This document shows, piece after piece, positions 12,091 to 24,681 of a DNA stretch of 64,000 nucleotides. Below the pieces are notes generated by a model. The model was not told the origin of the DNA. It saw only the letters and a list, made by a program, of their open reading frames with translations, and did not search any database. The position numbers and the translations under genes were made by a program. The first letter of the stretch is position 1. Each line of letters begins with the position of its first letter. Source of the stretch: Sycobia sp. Sy_11 (Eukaryota > Arthropoda > Insecta > Hymenoptera > Epichrysomallidae); contig JACCIC010000002.1 in assembly GCA_018907035.1 (NCBI GenBank), positions 2,625,001 to 2,689,000 of the forward strand. Direction: 5' to 3'.

Positions 12091-14347
12091 TGCGGGATAT
12101 CCATCTCCAGCTTCCATTCTGCCCTCGGAAAATTAAATTATTATTCGCCAAAGAAGATTTATTGATCGCGTGGCGCTCGGGCGAATGTAGGGCAGTCATT
12201 CGATAAACCCGTGGCCAAACTTAATTTCGCCCTCGAAACTCGATTAATGGTTAAAAATTCAGCCGACCGGTCGCGGCGAGGTGGTGGGGTGGGGTGGAGT
12301 GGGGGGTGAGTCCCCGTCTCCCGCAGCCGCGCCGCAACGCTCGTTCCTCTCCTCCATATCTCGTTTCCCAAAGAGTTATAACAATGCTTCGGGGGCTATT
12401 TTCGAGTTTTTGTCGCATATACTATACGTGTATAACTGTGGTCCGAAAGTGGGCTGGCTTTAAAGCTCCGTAATAAATTGGGCGCGATTAAATTTTGTCA
12501 TTTTTTAAATTTATTTATTTATCTCCTTTTTTTTTTCTCTTTTGGCAAATGGCCACCTATACGGTGACGCGATATATTCCAGCGCGGGGGGAGGCGGAGC
12601 AAGCAGCAGTAGTAGTTGTAGAAGCTCGCTCTCTCGAAATTCGCTGATTTCGATCAATATAATATAGTGGGGAGGGGCGAGCGCGCTGCGCTCTAAATTA
12701 TCCGACGCAAAACTTGCCACTTCTGTGCCATTTACGAAATTACAGGAGCAGGGGGAATTAAACCGCGCGTCCAAATTGATTTCTTTAACTTATTGTTTAA
12801 TTTATCCACCCGAAGGATTAAAAGTCCCTCCCAGCTCGGATGGAGTCCCTGTACACACACACGTAGTCTGAACAGTGACGGTTTCGCGGGAATAAGTTCC
12901 TTCTTTACTCGGTTTCGCGATCGAAGACATTTTTGGAAGAATATAGAAAATTTAAAGCGAGTCCGCGACTCGATTATTCGCCGCGAATTACCCGATACTG
13001 AAATTCGAACGAAAGAAAAATTACGTTATTTATTGAACTATCCGATTCGTCATAGCGCGTCGGTATTATTTAATCCCTTGAAATTATAATTCGCGCGGAG
13101 AACTTGGATTTCGAACCGGGCAGAAATTCGATTCGCTTTGCAATTCCATTTCGGAATCCAAGGCGGCGCACAATCGATATTCTATCTTTAACATTGCCCC
13201 AAGTTGGATTTCACATTGCATTACGATTTACGGAAATGCATATATGTATATAGCTTGGCTACCAATTCGAATGAGAGTCACGTATATCCATTTAAATTTT
13301 CTTCTCAATGTTCTTTACAATTATTATAATAGGGCTCTGGGACAATGGAATCTTACATCTGGCATCGTGCACGTCGAGTTTGTGATATAAAGTATACTTT
13401 TTAGTAATGCCGATGAGATTTCCTTATATGGTTTCCAATACCTATTTTCTTATATGAGAAGTAGTACTAAATATTCATCTTTATGTTATCGATATATTCG
13501 GTAGGTTGAAAAAAAGCTTTCACGACGTGTATGGCATGAAAAAGTTATACGTCGTATGCGTTGGAAATTTTAAATGTAAATTACACGGGAAATCAGAAAT
13601 TGAAGACAAAAAAAAAACGGTACTCGCATAAGGTAACTCGTCGTTATATATCTACCTTCTGCAGTGCAAAATACGTTGAGATATTTATCGTGGAGCATTC
13701 GCAGTTGCGCAGAAAGTGGATGGAAATCTGAAATTGCAAATCTTGGGTCTCGTTGGTCTCGGTTTGGTGTAAAGGTTTTTGTGATTGGAAATCGTAGATT
13801 TAGGACTTGTGATGCTTTGAGGATTGGATTAGTGGATTGTTGCTTGTCACCTCGTTGGGCGTTAATTAATTTGCAGATTCAGAGCGACCAATTGGTCGAA
13901 AAACGGTTTGAAATTGGCTATCGCTCTCTTGTTCCGTAGTTTCGTCTGATTTATTACTGGTAAAAATCGAAACTTACAGTTTAAATTCCAATCAGTAGAA
14001 AACTACTGCGATAGTCAAACTTGCAAAAGTACACGAGTGAACGTACACTACATCTTTTTCACCTAAGAAGGAACAATTCTTTTTTCATTCGTAAACTTTC
14101 GAATTGTACTTATATGCGCTTGTAAAGAGCAAATAATTCTGTTCAGTATATATTGGGGCGAGTGCATTTGTACCTTGTCCCATTTTAATTAGAAAAAGAG
14201 AAGGTCAGGACAGGGTAAAAAAAAAAGCGAGCAAGAGTGGAACGCGCAATTTTCATCAGCCAACGCTAAATTACAATTCCCACCCCCACCTGCCCACCCC
14301 ACCTATAACTCCCATCTACTTTCTCGCAATCTAACGCTCTCCTATTG

Positions 14348-14349
<2 letters not shown>
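12090..14349. other. Non-coding DNA, including a G/T-rich strand segment
   Basis: No gene is supported. A short GT-rich patch lies at 12278-12308. From about 13720 to 13850 the plus strand is conspicuously poor in C and rich in G and T. The two frames of 91-98 codons here have no family features. Confidence 0.45.
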
Positions 14350-14395
<46 letters not shown>

Positions 14396-14411
14396 GTATA
14401 TGTATATATAC
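14350..14411. repeat. (TA)n array with TATG interruptions
   Basis: Pure TA to about 14389, followed by TATATG-type variants and a short TA tail. Confidence 0.94.
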
Positions 14412-14477
14412 ATCTCCGGAGAGCGAGAGTCCGGAGGCGCTGAAACTTAAATTAATATGTATTAAAATTAGTAACAA

Positions 14478-14507
14478 CGTCGTCGACGACGACGACGACG
14501 ACGACGA
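14478..14507. repeat. (ACG)n trinucleotide array
   Basis: About ten ACG/GAC units run into GAGGAGG. The repeat gives poly-Asp or poly-Ser frames depending on strand, but no gene context surrounds it. Confidence 0.9.
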
Positions 14508-14615
14508 GGAGGACACGAGGACGTGAGTAGCGCGGCTAGATGCGCGCGCACCCGCCCACCGCTGCCACGATCATTACGTGTCGGCGTGAACTATCTCAAG
14601 GGAGCTGAAAGAACG

Positions 14616-14619
<4 letters not shown>

Positions 14620-14659
<40 letters not shown>

Positions 14660-15189
14660 AAGGGGGTGGTAGGAAGCGCTGGGTGGGATGGGGGAGAGAG
14701 GTGGTACGATTTCCGCTTCCGACCGCATAATTCAAGAGTGCGCCTTCCGCGTCGTTCGTCTCGCGACGAGACCGACCGCGTCACGCGGTGAAAAACTGTG
14801 ACGGGGGAGGGAGGAGAGAGAGAGAGAGAGAGATAGAGAGAGCCAGATGGAAGGGTTGGGACGGAGACACAGAAAGTCCTCTTAGCGGGCTTATTGATTG
14901 CCGCTTTGCTCCAAATAAACGATATGTACTCTCCGAGCGCATCTCCCGCGTTCGTTTTAAATAGTCTTAGGAGGACGATGGATGGAGCTGGTGGAATAGA
15001 GCGAGAACGGGAGAATTTCCGGAAAATTCCCTGCTTCCAATCCACCTCCACAGCCGGAATCGGCATTTACGGCGGCGCGCCCGCGCGCAGAAGCACATTC
15101 GCGCAAATATCCACAGTCGTTCCGACATCGCATGCACGGAGGCGATGTAGAGGCAGAAAAAAAGAAGAAAAAAAGGAATGGGAGAACAC

Positions 15190-15227
<38 letters not shown>

Positions 15228-15300
15228 CGGGAGCAGGGGAAGGGAAGGGTGGTTGTAAGAGTAAAAAAAAAATAAAAAAATAAAAATGGAAAAAAAAGAA
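14620..15300. repeat. Polypurine zone with three (GA)n arrays
   Basis: (GA)n arrays lie at 14620-14656, 14813-14840 and 15197-15228, linked by more purine-rich sequence. An A-rich run at about 15261-15300 follows. The plus strand is nearly all purine over long stretches. In insects GAGA repeats can be bound by GAGA-factor-like proteins, but nothing here proves such a use. Confidence 0.9.
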
Positions 15301-15646
15301 ACTCACGTACAGGAGTGGAGAAGCTTGACGCGCGCGCATAACAGCGCAAATCCACCGGCGGCGCGGCCCCCGTAGAATAATTAGCCCCGCGAGCGCGCGA
15401 GTCGCTCGATTATACGCACGAGAGAAGAGAGAAAAACGCGCGGTAGTCGAGGGTGAAGGGGGGGGCGGGGGGATCCGGGGGGTGGGATAAGGGAGTCGCG
15501 CTCGGGCGCCCCCGCCGTTGTTACCTCGCGGGCGCGACCCGTCCTTATCCTATCCCTCTCCGCCAACCCACCTCGCTTCACTCCTCGTGGTACTCGTCGT
15601 TGCAACCGTCATGCCTGACTGAACCTCTTCGGCCTGTGCATGTGTG

Positions 15647-15650
<4 letters not shown>
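15301..15650. other. CpG-rich segment between microsatellites
   Basis: GC-rich DNA with many CpG and a poly-G patch at about 15458-15485. Overlapping frames on both strands reflect low stop-codon density and none resembles a protein. Confidence 0.4.

Positions 15651-15652
<2 letters not shown>

Positions 15653-15703
<51 letters not shown>
15653..15703. repeat. (TA)n microsatellite
   Basis: A pure TA run of about 50 bases with TATG variants at both edges. Confidence 0.96.
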
Positions 15704-15709
<6 letters not shown>

Positions 15710-16500
15710 GAGTATGGCTAAGTACATGTGTATATATAGAAAGTGAAGAATTTTAGAGGCAATCACGACTGGGTTCATTTTTTTTTCTTTTTTGCTTGCT
15801 ATATAGGCGCCAACCTCTCTAGCTGACGCCTTTATTTAGGGGGTGTTTTCATTTTTTTTTTGTATTGTTTTTGTTTTATTGTTTTTTTGTACATGTACGG
15901 GCAGAAAAAACAATTGCGGTACTCGGGCTTTCAAGACTGACTTTTCGGGGATCGTCTTATTTTTATATATATATAGGGACATATGCATAATATCTGATAT
16001 AATAATAATGGTTGATCGGGTAAAGTCTGAAAAAACAAGTCGACAAGTTGGGCAACATATATATATATGAAACTTTTTGATGTTCTACGTAATAAATTGA
16101 TATGTATAGAAATGTATATATGTACATTAAAAATATATATATATATAAATATAGGTATAACCATATAGCGAAAAAAAGACAGAGTGTATTACATTAAATT
16201 ATAAGGAATTTGAACCATTATATACCTCGTGCGGCCCATGTTCCTCGAGATCAGCCAAAGCGGTGCTATATGCACACACAATATATATATAGCCGACGCT
16301 CTTCTCTGACGAAAAGCTCAAAGCGAGCCAAGTGCAAAAGCTCTTACTCCGATCGCTTACTCGTTCCTTCTTTTCTTTTTTTTTTTTTTTTGTTCATCTC
16401 CACGTTCTTTAGACCGCTCTGCTGGGGTTGTGCGGTGGGGGCCGCTTATATACGCTTATTATACTCGCGGCGCACTTCGACTTAGTCAGACCGCGGCTAA
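15704..16500. other. AT-rich non-coding DNA with short TA runs
   Basis: Contains several short TA runs (about 15963-15974, 16058-16067, 16133-16146 and 16281-16290) and a T run at 16375-16391. No gene is supported. Confidence 0.45.
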
Positions 16501-16717
16501 TCGCGCAATAGCGCGACGCACGCACACACACACACAACACACACACAGTCGCACACACGGTGGTCCAACGCGAGCTTTTTAATCGTCGCCCGGGCGCCGG
16601 GGCGCATCGAACCCAAGCTTATTCCGTGGCGATAAATCGCAAAGGGGCACACGAGTGGGGCAGGGGTGGGGGATTGGCGTTGGCGGTCGGGGCGGTGCGC
16701 GAGAGGGGGTCGAGAGC

Positions 16718-16741
16718 AAAAAAAAAAAAAAAAAAAAAAAA
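16718..16741. repeat. Poly(A) tract of about 24 bases
   Basis: A homopolymer A run in otherwise GC-rich DNA. It could be the tail of a very short retroposed piece, but I see no recognisable element body upstream. A replication-slippage homopolymer is equally likely. Confidence 0.85.
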
Positions 16742-16901
16742 CTGCCATCGTAGGGCAACCTTATCAGAATTCACGGGGTTGCCCGGCTGGCACGTAACGC
16801 CACCGCCGCCACCGCCGCCACCCCATCCCGCCCCAACGCCGAACCGGCCGGTACGTGCGCTCCGTACCAGGAAATATCGTGCACTCGACCTTGTTCCGGT
16901 G

Positions 16902-16903
16902 TG

Positions 16904-16942
<39 letters not shown>

Positions 16943-16984
16943 CGCGCATTTGCGCACACAGAACCACCCGCACACGCACACACA

Positions 16985-17014
<30 letters not shown>
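16902..17014. repeat. Compound alternating purine-pyrimidine array: TA, CG, CA, CG
   Basis: In order there are (TA)n at 16908-16937, (CG)n at 16938-16948, CA-rich sequence with (CA)n at about 16972-17000, and (CG)n at 17001-17014. Almost the whole stretch alternates purine and pyrimidine, which favours Z-DNA or cruciform formation. Confidence 0.92.
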
Positions 17015-17015
<1 letters not shown>

Positions 17016-17269
17016 CAGTGGCCGGTCTTTCCCCGGTGCGCTCGGGGCTCTCGATCGATATGCATATATATGTATATGCGCGTGTAGACGAACCCTCAGG
17101 AATCTTCCGTGACGTCTTCCAAGCTGGCTTATGTATGCATGGACGGTTCCAGTTCGATTCCTCCACCGCGAGATCTTCGCGCGGACGCGGCTGGGATTCC
17201 TTGCGGGCACCGCGCGTGGTTATCACCCCCCCCTCCCGCTTGCCCCTATCCCGTGTCTACGACGAACTC

Positions 17270-17645
17270 TTATTATTATCGCTATATTCTTCTTATTATT
17301 GTAATTGTTAATATTATTATTATTATTATTATTAATATTTACAGCGTGGAATCGTCTAAATCCCCCCGGGGCGGGGTGATCGATATAAGCTCGGTGTACG
17401 TGATATATTACAAAAAACGTCGTCAAGTGCATCTAATATATATTTAGATTTCGTTGTTGATCGAAACTTACAAGTTATCAGCTAATCACAGCCTTTAGTT
17501 AGCAATTTGTTTCCGAGCGCGTGCATTATTATTACTATTATTATTATTATTATTACTGTTCCTGTACATATATATATATATATAAATATATCAACTATCG
17601 CTCCGCGTAATATAACATGAGAGGCACTTGGAGCACCCGATCATC

Positions 17646-17695
<50 letters not shown>

Positions 17696-17700
17696 TATTA
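17270..17700. repeat. Trinucleotide (ATT)n arrays and a (TA)n array
   Basis: Interrupted ATT/TTA arrays lie at about 17266-17335 and 17525-17556, a short TA run at 17570-17583, and a long (TA)n at 17647-17691. Between them, near 17360-17380, is a short C/G-rich block. Confidence 0.92.
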
Positions 17701-18044
17701 ATATACATCCGGCGCTTTCAAGCTCCTGAACAAGGAAAAAAATCCACATGCGTGTATATGTAGCTAAATATATATAAATATATATAGGTTATATACCCTG
17801 CCCTGTCCCGGACCCAGGCGCGTTTCAACACTCTGATCACGCGTCCTTCGTATGAAACTGTACAAGATATTGCGTCATCGGCGTTTTGCCGTCGCACCCA
17901 TTACCTCGCTACACGGCCTATGCGATCCATCCGGCGAATACGCGCGCACGGACTAATTACTCTAAAATCCTAAGCGCGACTGCGAGCACGCCCCGGAGAA
18001 CATCAGCGATTCTCCTACGGGATTTGTCTGTCTCTACGGATATG

Positions 18045-18048
<4 letters not shown>

Positions 18049-18098
<50 letters not shown>
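18049..18098. repeat. (TA)n microsatellite
   Basis: A pure TA run of about 50 bases with TATG variants on the right edge. Confidence 0.96.
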
Positions 18099-18099
<1 letters not shown>

Positions 18100-18101
<2 letters not shown>

Positions 18102-20280
18102 AAATATGTATGTATATGTACAATCGAGCTGCGCCTACTATTATCCAGCCGCGAGTAATCTTCGCAAGTACAATGAAGCACCGCGGGCGAACGACGCATA
18201 TCCGGCTACGATCGAGGCTGCGAGCTAAGGAATCCCCAATTTAGTCTCGTCCGCGACGGCGAACGGTGCGAATACGACTGGTATATAACGTAGGTGGACG
18301 TGTATCATGCCCTGGCGCATCCTTGCGCGCCGGCTAAGCTCGTCCTTCGAGTCCGCCGATGATGAGCGAAGCTCGGGGGGGGGGGACTCTCGCGCGCAGA
18401 GTAACCCCCCCCCCGCCCCTTGGCCGTGTCTTACGACAATGGACCAGGAGGCAATGTTCCGACGGGCGCACGGGCCAATGCGCGCACACACACACACACG
18501 CATACGTCCACACATACGCATCCGCGCGCACAGAAGAACGCGCTCACGCATACGCAGCCAGACCTTCTTCGACGGGGGAGGAAGCGCAACGGAGCGCGTC
18601 GGGTCGTTCCCTATTGCATTCGGGTTTCGACGAGTATACGTGGAATAATATATTCTTCAGCGCCAAGTTCCGCCCTGTCGCGGGACCGACGTTAGCACCG
18701 CTTCGCAAAGGGAAGCCCGGGGTCGTGCGGCGTGGTATGCCGGGGGGTGGTGGGAGGGGGGGGGGAGAAATGCCGGAGAAGCAGGGGAATGGGGAATGAG
18801 GAAAGAGGACACGGTGGGTCTACGGGCGAGGAGAGTGAAAATATCGACCTAGCCGCGGGGGGGGCGGGGGTGGAGGAGAGGCGGAGGGTTGAGAAGTGTC
18901 GCGGAGCGCGAGGCGCGCTCGCTCGGAGTTTGACTTGTCGAGCCGCGGTTTACGTAAGCAAAAGGGATAGCCGTGCGCGCTACACGTTTCTCGCGGAACG
19001 GCGGAATGCAATGCGGAGACAGAGAGAGAGAGAGAGAGAGGGGGGGTGGGGGTAGAGATAGAGCGAGGCTTGGCCTACTTCGAACGTACCGTACGCGCTC
19101 CGAAAGCGGGCCGACTAATCGCTAGATATTCCAGACACCGAGTGACTTTGCGATTTTCGGACATGGTCGCGAGGGCGCGATTTGACCGGTTAAACTTGAA
19201 AGGATGACTGATAAAGGTGTCGTCGAAACTTTGGCTTTATTAATATCGCGGCCACAGGAAAGTAGCTCAACTCGATCTATTCGGCGTTTGCATTAAAATT
19301 CCGACTGTGAGCCCCCGTTCCTCGCGCTATTGCCCGCCCATTGTCGAGGCATCGAACGAATCCACGAAATTCCGTAGCTCAACGAACGCCTCACCCGTTT
19401 ACAATTCGGCCACGGTCCATTGATTATTCCCATTAGATTTTTCGGCGGATTTCGTCAGCGGGCGCGTCGCCGAAAAGTTCCATTGCGCGGTGCTCTGGCG
19501 TCGGGGGGGTTGCGCAATAACTGTCCGCGGTGGAGGCGATATTCGAAATAAACGGTCTGGACGGTATCCAAGCGCGCCGGCTGGAGAATGGAAGCTCCCC
19601 CATTATTCGCGGAGTTCTTTTTCGGGAAGCTTTTCGCGGATTGGGGGAGGAAGGGCGGAAGGGGGATTGGTGCATTGACTTCTTCCACGACTTGACACTC
19701 GGTTTTACGGTTTCGTACAATATCTATATATAGAGCTCGCTGATAGATTTTTGCCATAGATCAATTCAGATACGTCTCTCGGCCTTCGGCGTGTCAAATT
19801 GTCGCGGCTCTAAATTTTTTCTCTCGCGTCATTTTGAAAGCATGTCACGTACCTTGTCCAAATATATACGATCGGGAAGGCCGAGGTTATTAGCTATTTT
19901 CTTGCTTTTTATCCGTCTTAGTATTTTTTTTTGTGTGTTTTAAGGAGCGGTATTAAAGGCGCGAGTCGCAGTTCCAGTTGAATAGCGGCGAAAGATCAAA
20001 AGAAGGGGTATTGCGTTAGAAGGGAGATGAAAATGAAGCATTTCTCAGGCATATTCGTATTCTGGTTACCGGATGACCGTCCTTTCGGTGATCGTTTCAC
20101 AAGCTTCAACGTCCTCGACTGCATGTCTTCCGAGAGAAGATTTATCGTCTAGCGTCTATTGGTTAAATCGTCTTCCCGACGGTTGACAATAAAATTTCAT
20201 GTAGTTAATAACTTAATATTTCCCGTGGCGTACAATTTGAAAATTGTGAATTCTGAGATCGCCAAGGACATTATTTAATC
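18100..20280. other. GC/CpG-rich non-coding DNA
   Basis: CpG-rich with short CA runs (about 18484-18500), G runs (18376-18385, 18744-18770, 18857-18870) and a GA run at 19019-19040 that passes into poly-G. From about 19200 onward it drifts back towards AT-rich. No exon is supported; open frames occur on both strands together. Confidence 0.4.
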
Positions 20281-20299
20281 GAAAATTAACCGCGAGTAC

Positions 20300-21424
20300 A
20301 ACGAGGTCTTCGGTTCGGAACCAGGTGCCGGAACAGCGAATTCGTCAGCTGATCGGGAAAAGTGCTTGAAATTGACGACCCGCTTCGCGGACCCGCTAAT
20401 GCTTCGTTTCTACTCGGCGCGCAAACGGACTGCGGCGATTTATCAAGTACGATTGTCCGGCCCAGGGGTAAAATCGCCCTCGCCCCCAAAATCGTCGTCC
20501 CAATGCTGGCCCATCCCCGAAATCAGGTCGGTCCGCATCGCCACCCTCTCAATCCGGGGTACGAGGGCTCGATCAGTAAAACTGCACGAGCCAACGCCAT
20601 CCGGCTACGCGTAACCGTGGGCTAGAGATACAGGTGCGCGGGCATTGATCGCGAGATCGGGGCACACACACACGCACACACACACACACACTCTCTCTCT
20701 CTCTCTCGCGACCTCGGCGCGCTCTCTCGCGAAAGCCGCGCGTATCTCGTGTCGCCGTCCGCGGGCTAACGGTCGAGGCCACGAGAGGGGGTAGGGCTCC
20801 GTTACACCCATGCGCGTCGGAACCCGAATGCGCGGCGGCGCCGCCGCTCCCTGCTCCCAGCTGATGCTCCTCCGTGCACGCGAGGGTCTGGCTGCCCCGG
20901 GGTGACGGGGCTCTCTCGCGCACCACCGTAACGCCGCCGCCCCCGGGTCGCTACGTAATACATGATCAACACACGCCCGTTGAGCGCATCGTTACCTGGT
21001 ACTCGACAATTCAAGAACATGAAATCCTGGCGGCGGTCTCGCAGGCACCGCCGCTGACCTCGGAATCCGCCCGCAGACCCTTCTTACTCGGCTACGTCTT
21101 CCGTGACGTCTTCCGGGACGAGGGTGGCGGTGGTGCTGGCGCTGCTGCCGCTGCCGCTGGCGATCGTCGTCGACGTGATCCTCGCCGGATCTTCGTGGTC
21201 TTCCGAGAAGATTGCGCGTCGCACGAATGTTCTCCTCACTGGCGGGGTCCTGCTCGGACCCGGGCTCACAAGTCGGCTAACGCCCGCCGCTCTAAACGAC
21301 CGGGCGGGTCGGCACCAGCCGCTCGATAGCACAGTCCGCTTCGAATTTCCCGCGCGCGTCTGTGCGGATCTCGCGCGCCGGGTCGCACAGAAGTCGGCGA
21401 AAAAAAGCGAACGGCTGATCGAAT

Positions 21425-21464
<40 letters not shown>

Positions 21465-22298
21465 CCTCGCCGTCTCCGTCTCCGCCTCTCGGCTCGTCCT
21501 TGGGGCGCTGGCGCTGCTCTGCGGAGGCTCCGTCGGGGGGTCGCAGGCTGGCTGCGCGCGCGCGCCCGCGTGAGAGACAGCGACTACACTGAGGGGTACG
21601 CGCGCGGATCCGCGGACCGCGGGCTACGGAGGGCGAGCGCTGCCGGCGACTACGGCCGCTCCGGCGCGTTGCTATGGAACTCGGGAGCTTCCGGGCTGAC
21701 GGCGGCTTGGACGCGGTTGCAGCAGGGTGCAAGTAACGCCGAGTAGCTCGCTGCACGGGAACATACCCCCTAATGAATGCAGCGGGCACGTGCGAGGGAT
21801 TTTATGTCGGCCACCCTCCGCTCCCTCCCGCGGGCCGGAGCTGCGGCGCAGCCGCGCACCACCGCCACCACCCCCTGCCCCCGTCCTCCTCCCGCTGCTG
21901 CGCCGTGTAAACCCCTTCCGTTCGCTCGGCGCACCTCACCCTTTGCACACTGGCGCAGCGTCCCTCGCGCCGAGTACATCGGCGTCGGCCCCCGCCGCGC
22001 CGCTCGCTCGACCACCCGTCCACCCGCCACCCCCAGCCTCCCTTCGGCCAGCGAGAGCGCTCGCGCGCGCGCGGAGCCACCTCCTCCTCCCCGGCCCCCG
22101 CCCCCCCCGAGTTCGTCTCCATAAAGCAACCCCCTCGCGGGCCGCGAGTAACGCAGCCGGTGCAGCGGTGCAGGAGGAAGATAAAGAGGGAGCGAGAGAG
22201 AGAGAGAGAGAGATGAAGAGGGAATGCGTGCGGGAAACGGCCTTGCCGACCAATCGCTCGCGCTCGCACCGGTCGCGTAAGGGAGGTGGTGCTGCCGA

Positions 22299-22343
<45 letters not shown>

Positions 22344-22750
22344 CTCTCTGGACGGGCGTCGCGAGCGCTCCCATACTTACCTCGGCGCGGCGTCGACGTC
22401 GCGGCGACCGACCGGGCGGCCCGGGGTGTGTAAGGACCCCCGCGAGGGGGTGGGCCGCGAGTTATGGCGCTCCGGCTGCTCGTCGGGTGGCGCCCTCTCG
22501 GCGCTGTCTGGATTGACGAGGACGCGCGCGGGGTATTCGAGGCACGCGACCTCGTCGCGTCGCCGACGCCGCTCTGCAACGGTAGCGCGAACCCCATATA
22601 CGCACCCCTCCCTCGGAGGGATTTCGGTGGGATAAAGGCGACGCGAGGCGACGCGGAGCCCAACACTCCTCCCCCCCCCCGCCGCCCCTCGCCCCTCCCG
22701 CCACTTCCATCGCTCGCGGAGTGTGTAACCGGCTTTGCTTCTTGGATTAC
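20300..22750. promoter_or_regulatory. Large CpG-rich island, possible promoter region
   Basis: The most CpG-dense block of the window, with (CA)n/(CT)n at about 20662-20708, (CT)n at 21428-21461, (GA)n at 22193-22213 and (CT)n at 22304-22340. It contains a perfect minus-strand donor, so it may hold the promoter and first exon of a leftward gene. Long frames on both strands (up to about 300 codons) are compositional: they are rich in Arg, Pro, Ala and Ser/Leu repeats and overlap each other. No TATA or clear Inr was found. Confidence 0.4.
22375..22381 (-). promoter_or_regulatory. Candidate splice donor (GAG|GTAAGT), minus strand
   Basis: Read on the minus strand, the sequence is CGCCGAG|GTAAGTATGG, a perfect match to the 5' splice-site consensus. 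The last exonic base would be 22381 and the intron would begin at 22380. It ends a CpG-rich stretch that would form a first exon. The minus frame open across this exon (22377-22823) reads up to the donor, but its Arg/Pro-rich composition suggests untranslated leader rather than protein. No matching acceptor could be identified to the left. Confidence 0.4.
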
Positions 22751-24570
22751 TTCTTATCGGGCCTGAGTTGTGGCGATGTCTCGCTACGGGCTTATCGATT
22801 AGATACATCGAACAATAGGACACGCAAGCTCGCGGGTCTCGCTCTCCTTATCGAGCTTTCAGCGAAATGAGTCGAGCCGATTCGCAATTCGGTCGCTTCC
22901 CTCACGCACGCCGATGTTTTTATTATATGGAAGAAGGGAGCGTTTTATCAATTCCCCGTGAGCATTTAAGGGCGTCCGCTGTAAATATTCTAAATGATCA
23001 CTCTTCCCTCGGTCGAGAATATCACGTAGAATCGTTTCTTTTTTCCGTAAACACAAAAGAGGCCGCTAATACTTCAATTTTATGGTAATCTCGTACAACG
23101 CATAATGATCTTCTATATTCTTAATATTATAATGATAACTTGTCACATAAATCTGATGCGAAAGTATTCCATTCTATTGTAAAGAGACAGTGATAATTAA
23201 TATTGTCTTCCATTGAAATTATGATGCATGGATATCATCCAACTTTTATACGTATATTCATAATATTCACAATTTATAAAATTTTTTTTAAAGCTTTTCA
23301 GCAAATTACAATGTTCACATAAGGTATTCGGTTCAACTTTAACCCTATCGCCAATTACGAAATTAATTAAATTCCATTATCAATTATTCAAAATTATAGA
23401 ATCATTCCCCCCCCCTTCATTATCCATCGATAGTTAATCTACCAGTTATTGTTGTTATTAATTTTCGACCCGAATAATAATGAATTACGAAAAGTTGTTC
23501 ATCTCCCGGTATAGTTAAGCCCGCGTGAACTTTTGAGTAATAACCCGCTGCTGCATTATTATTTCATTGGATTAAAGTATCCGGCAATTAATGTCACCCA
23601 AGTATTATATATTTAATAGCAGTAAAGTACGAAGTTTAGTATGCACCAAGCTCGGGACATAAAGTTTTTTTTTACAATAAAATGCGCCTCTGTTTAACCA
23701 AGGACATCGTATTTTGTCATAAAATTGTATTTTATTCCGCAAAATTGAATATTATTTTTTTTTTTGTTTTGTAAAATAAAGATTTTATCTCTAACAGGGT
23801 GGTCGGATTAAAAGTAGAAAAAAAAGGAAAGCAAATATTAATTATTAAGCTAGTTAAACATTATTTTCAGCCAGCGTACGTAAATTTGTCATAACAAAAT
23901 CAAGAACGAATTATGTTTATATATCATAACATTATATATCATGGTATTCAAAAAGTATATTACCTTGAATCTTTTTTTATACTATTGAATAATTAAGTTT
24001 TATATTTTCTCTTGCTCAGACATACTTGATAACATATTTTTTACTGTTAAAAATTTTTTAGTGATAAAATTATATTTTTCTTTCCAACAAATTCCAGAAT
24101 TATCCCAGATTTTCCATTGACGAATTTAATTATATACACAATATCAGAGTTATTTGAAAAATCCAGGAAACATATTATTCTCGGCTAAGATGAAAATTTT
24201 CAACTCGTCGAAAAATTCCCGATCCGCTCTTTTTAATCTTTAATACGGTACCGCGTAAAACTCCGCTCGCTTCTGCAACTTCGTTTTACGCTGAATGTCC
24301 GCCCCCCCCCCCAACGCTCGTTACTGTAATTAATTGAAAACGCAGTCTCGTTAAAAAAAAAAGAGTAGTTAAACAGTTATATTAAGCGCAAGTTAATTAT
24401 TATTCCGAAATCTTAGCTGAAACTTGGTCTTAGACCAGCGCGTAAGCGGGGGTGGGGGGAATTTTCGCCGACGGTGCGACCTGGCGCAAGCTCCGGATTC
24501 TTCGTCCCATCCTTTTTCCATCCTTCGGGCAATGATAGTTGCGCGGATCCTGCCCATGGCGATTAACGAA

Positions 24571-24573
<3 letters not shown>
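22751..24573. other. Transition from CpG-rich to AT-rich DNA, no gene seen
   Basis: GC content falls quickly after about 22.9 kb. Short C runs (23406-23415 and 24302-24312) and many poly-T/poly-A runs are present. No gene or RNA is supported. Confidence 0.5.

Positions 24574-24636
<63 letters not shown>
24574..24636. repeat. (TA)n microsatellite, about 63 bp
   Basis: A pure TA run. It lies close to the right edge of the microsatellite-dense left part of the window. Confidence 0.97.
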
Positions 24637-24640
<4 letters not shown>

Positions 24641-24681
24641 GTATATCATATATAATTGTACGCGAATGAATGTTAAAAACT

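Noticed and set aside
11844..12206. 120-codon frame with His-Thr repeats
   Set aside because: Driven by the (CA)n array; the opposite strand is open too.
14478..14507. Poly-Asp or poly-Ser coding repeat
   Set aside because: A simple ACG trinucleotide array without surrounding coding sequence.
21727..22666. Frames of about 300 codons on both strands in the CpG island
   Set aside because: They overlap each other on opposite strands and consist of Arg/Pro/Ala and Ser-Leu or Arg-Glu repeats from CT/GA arrays. Low stop density explains them.
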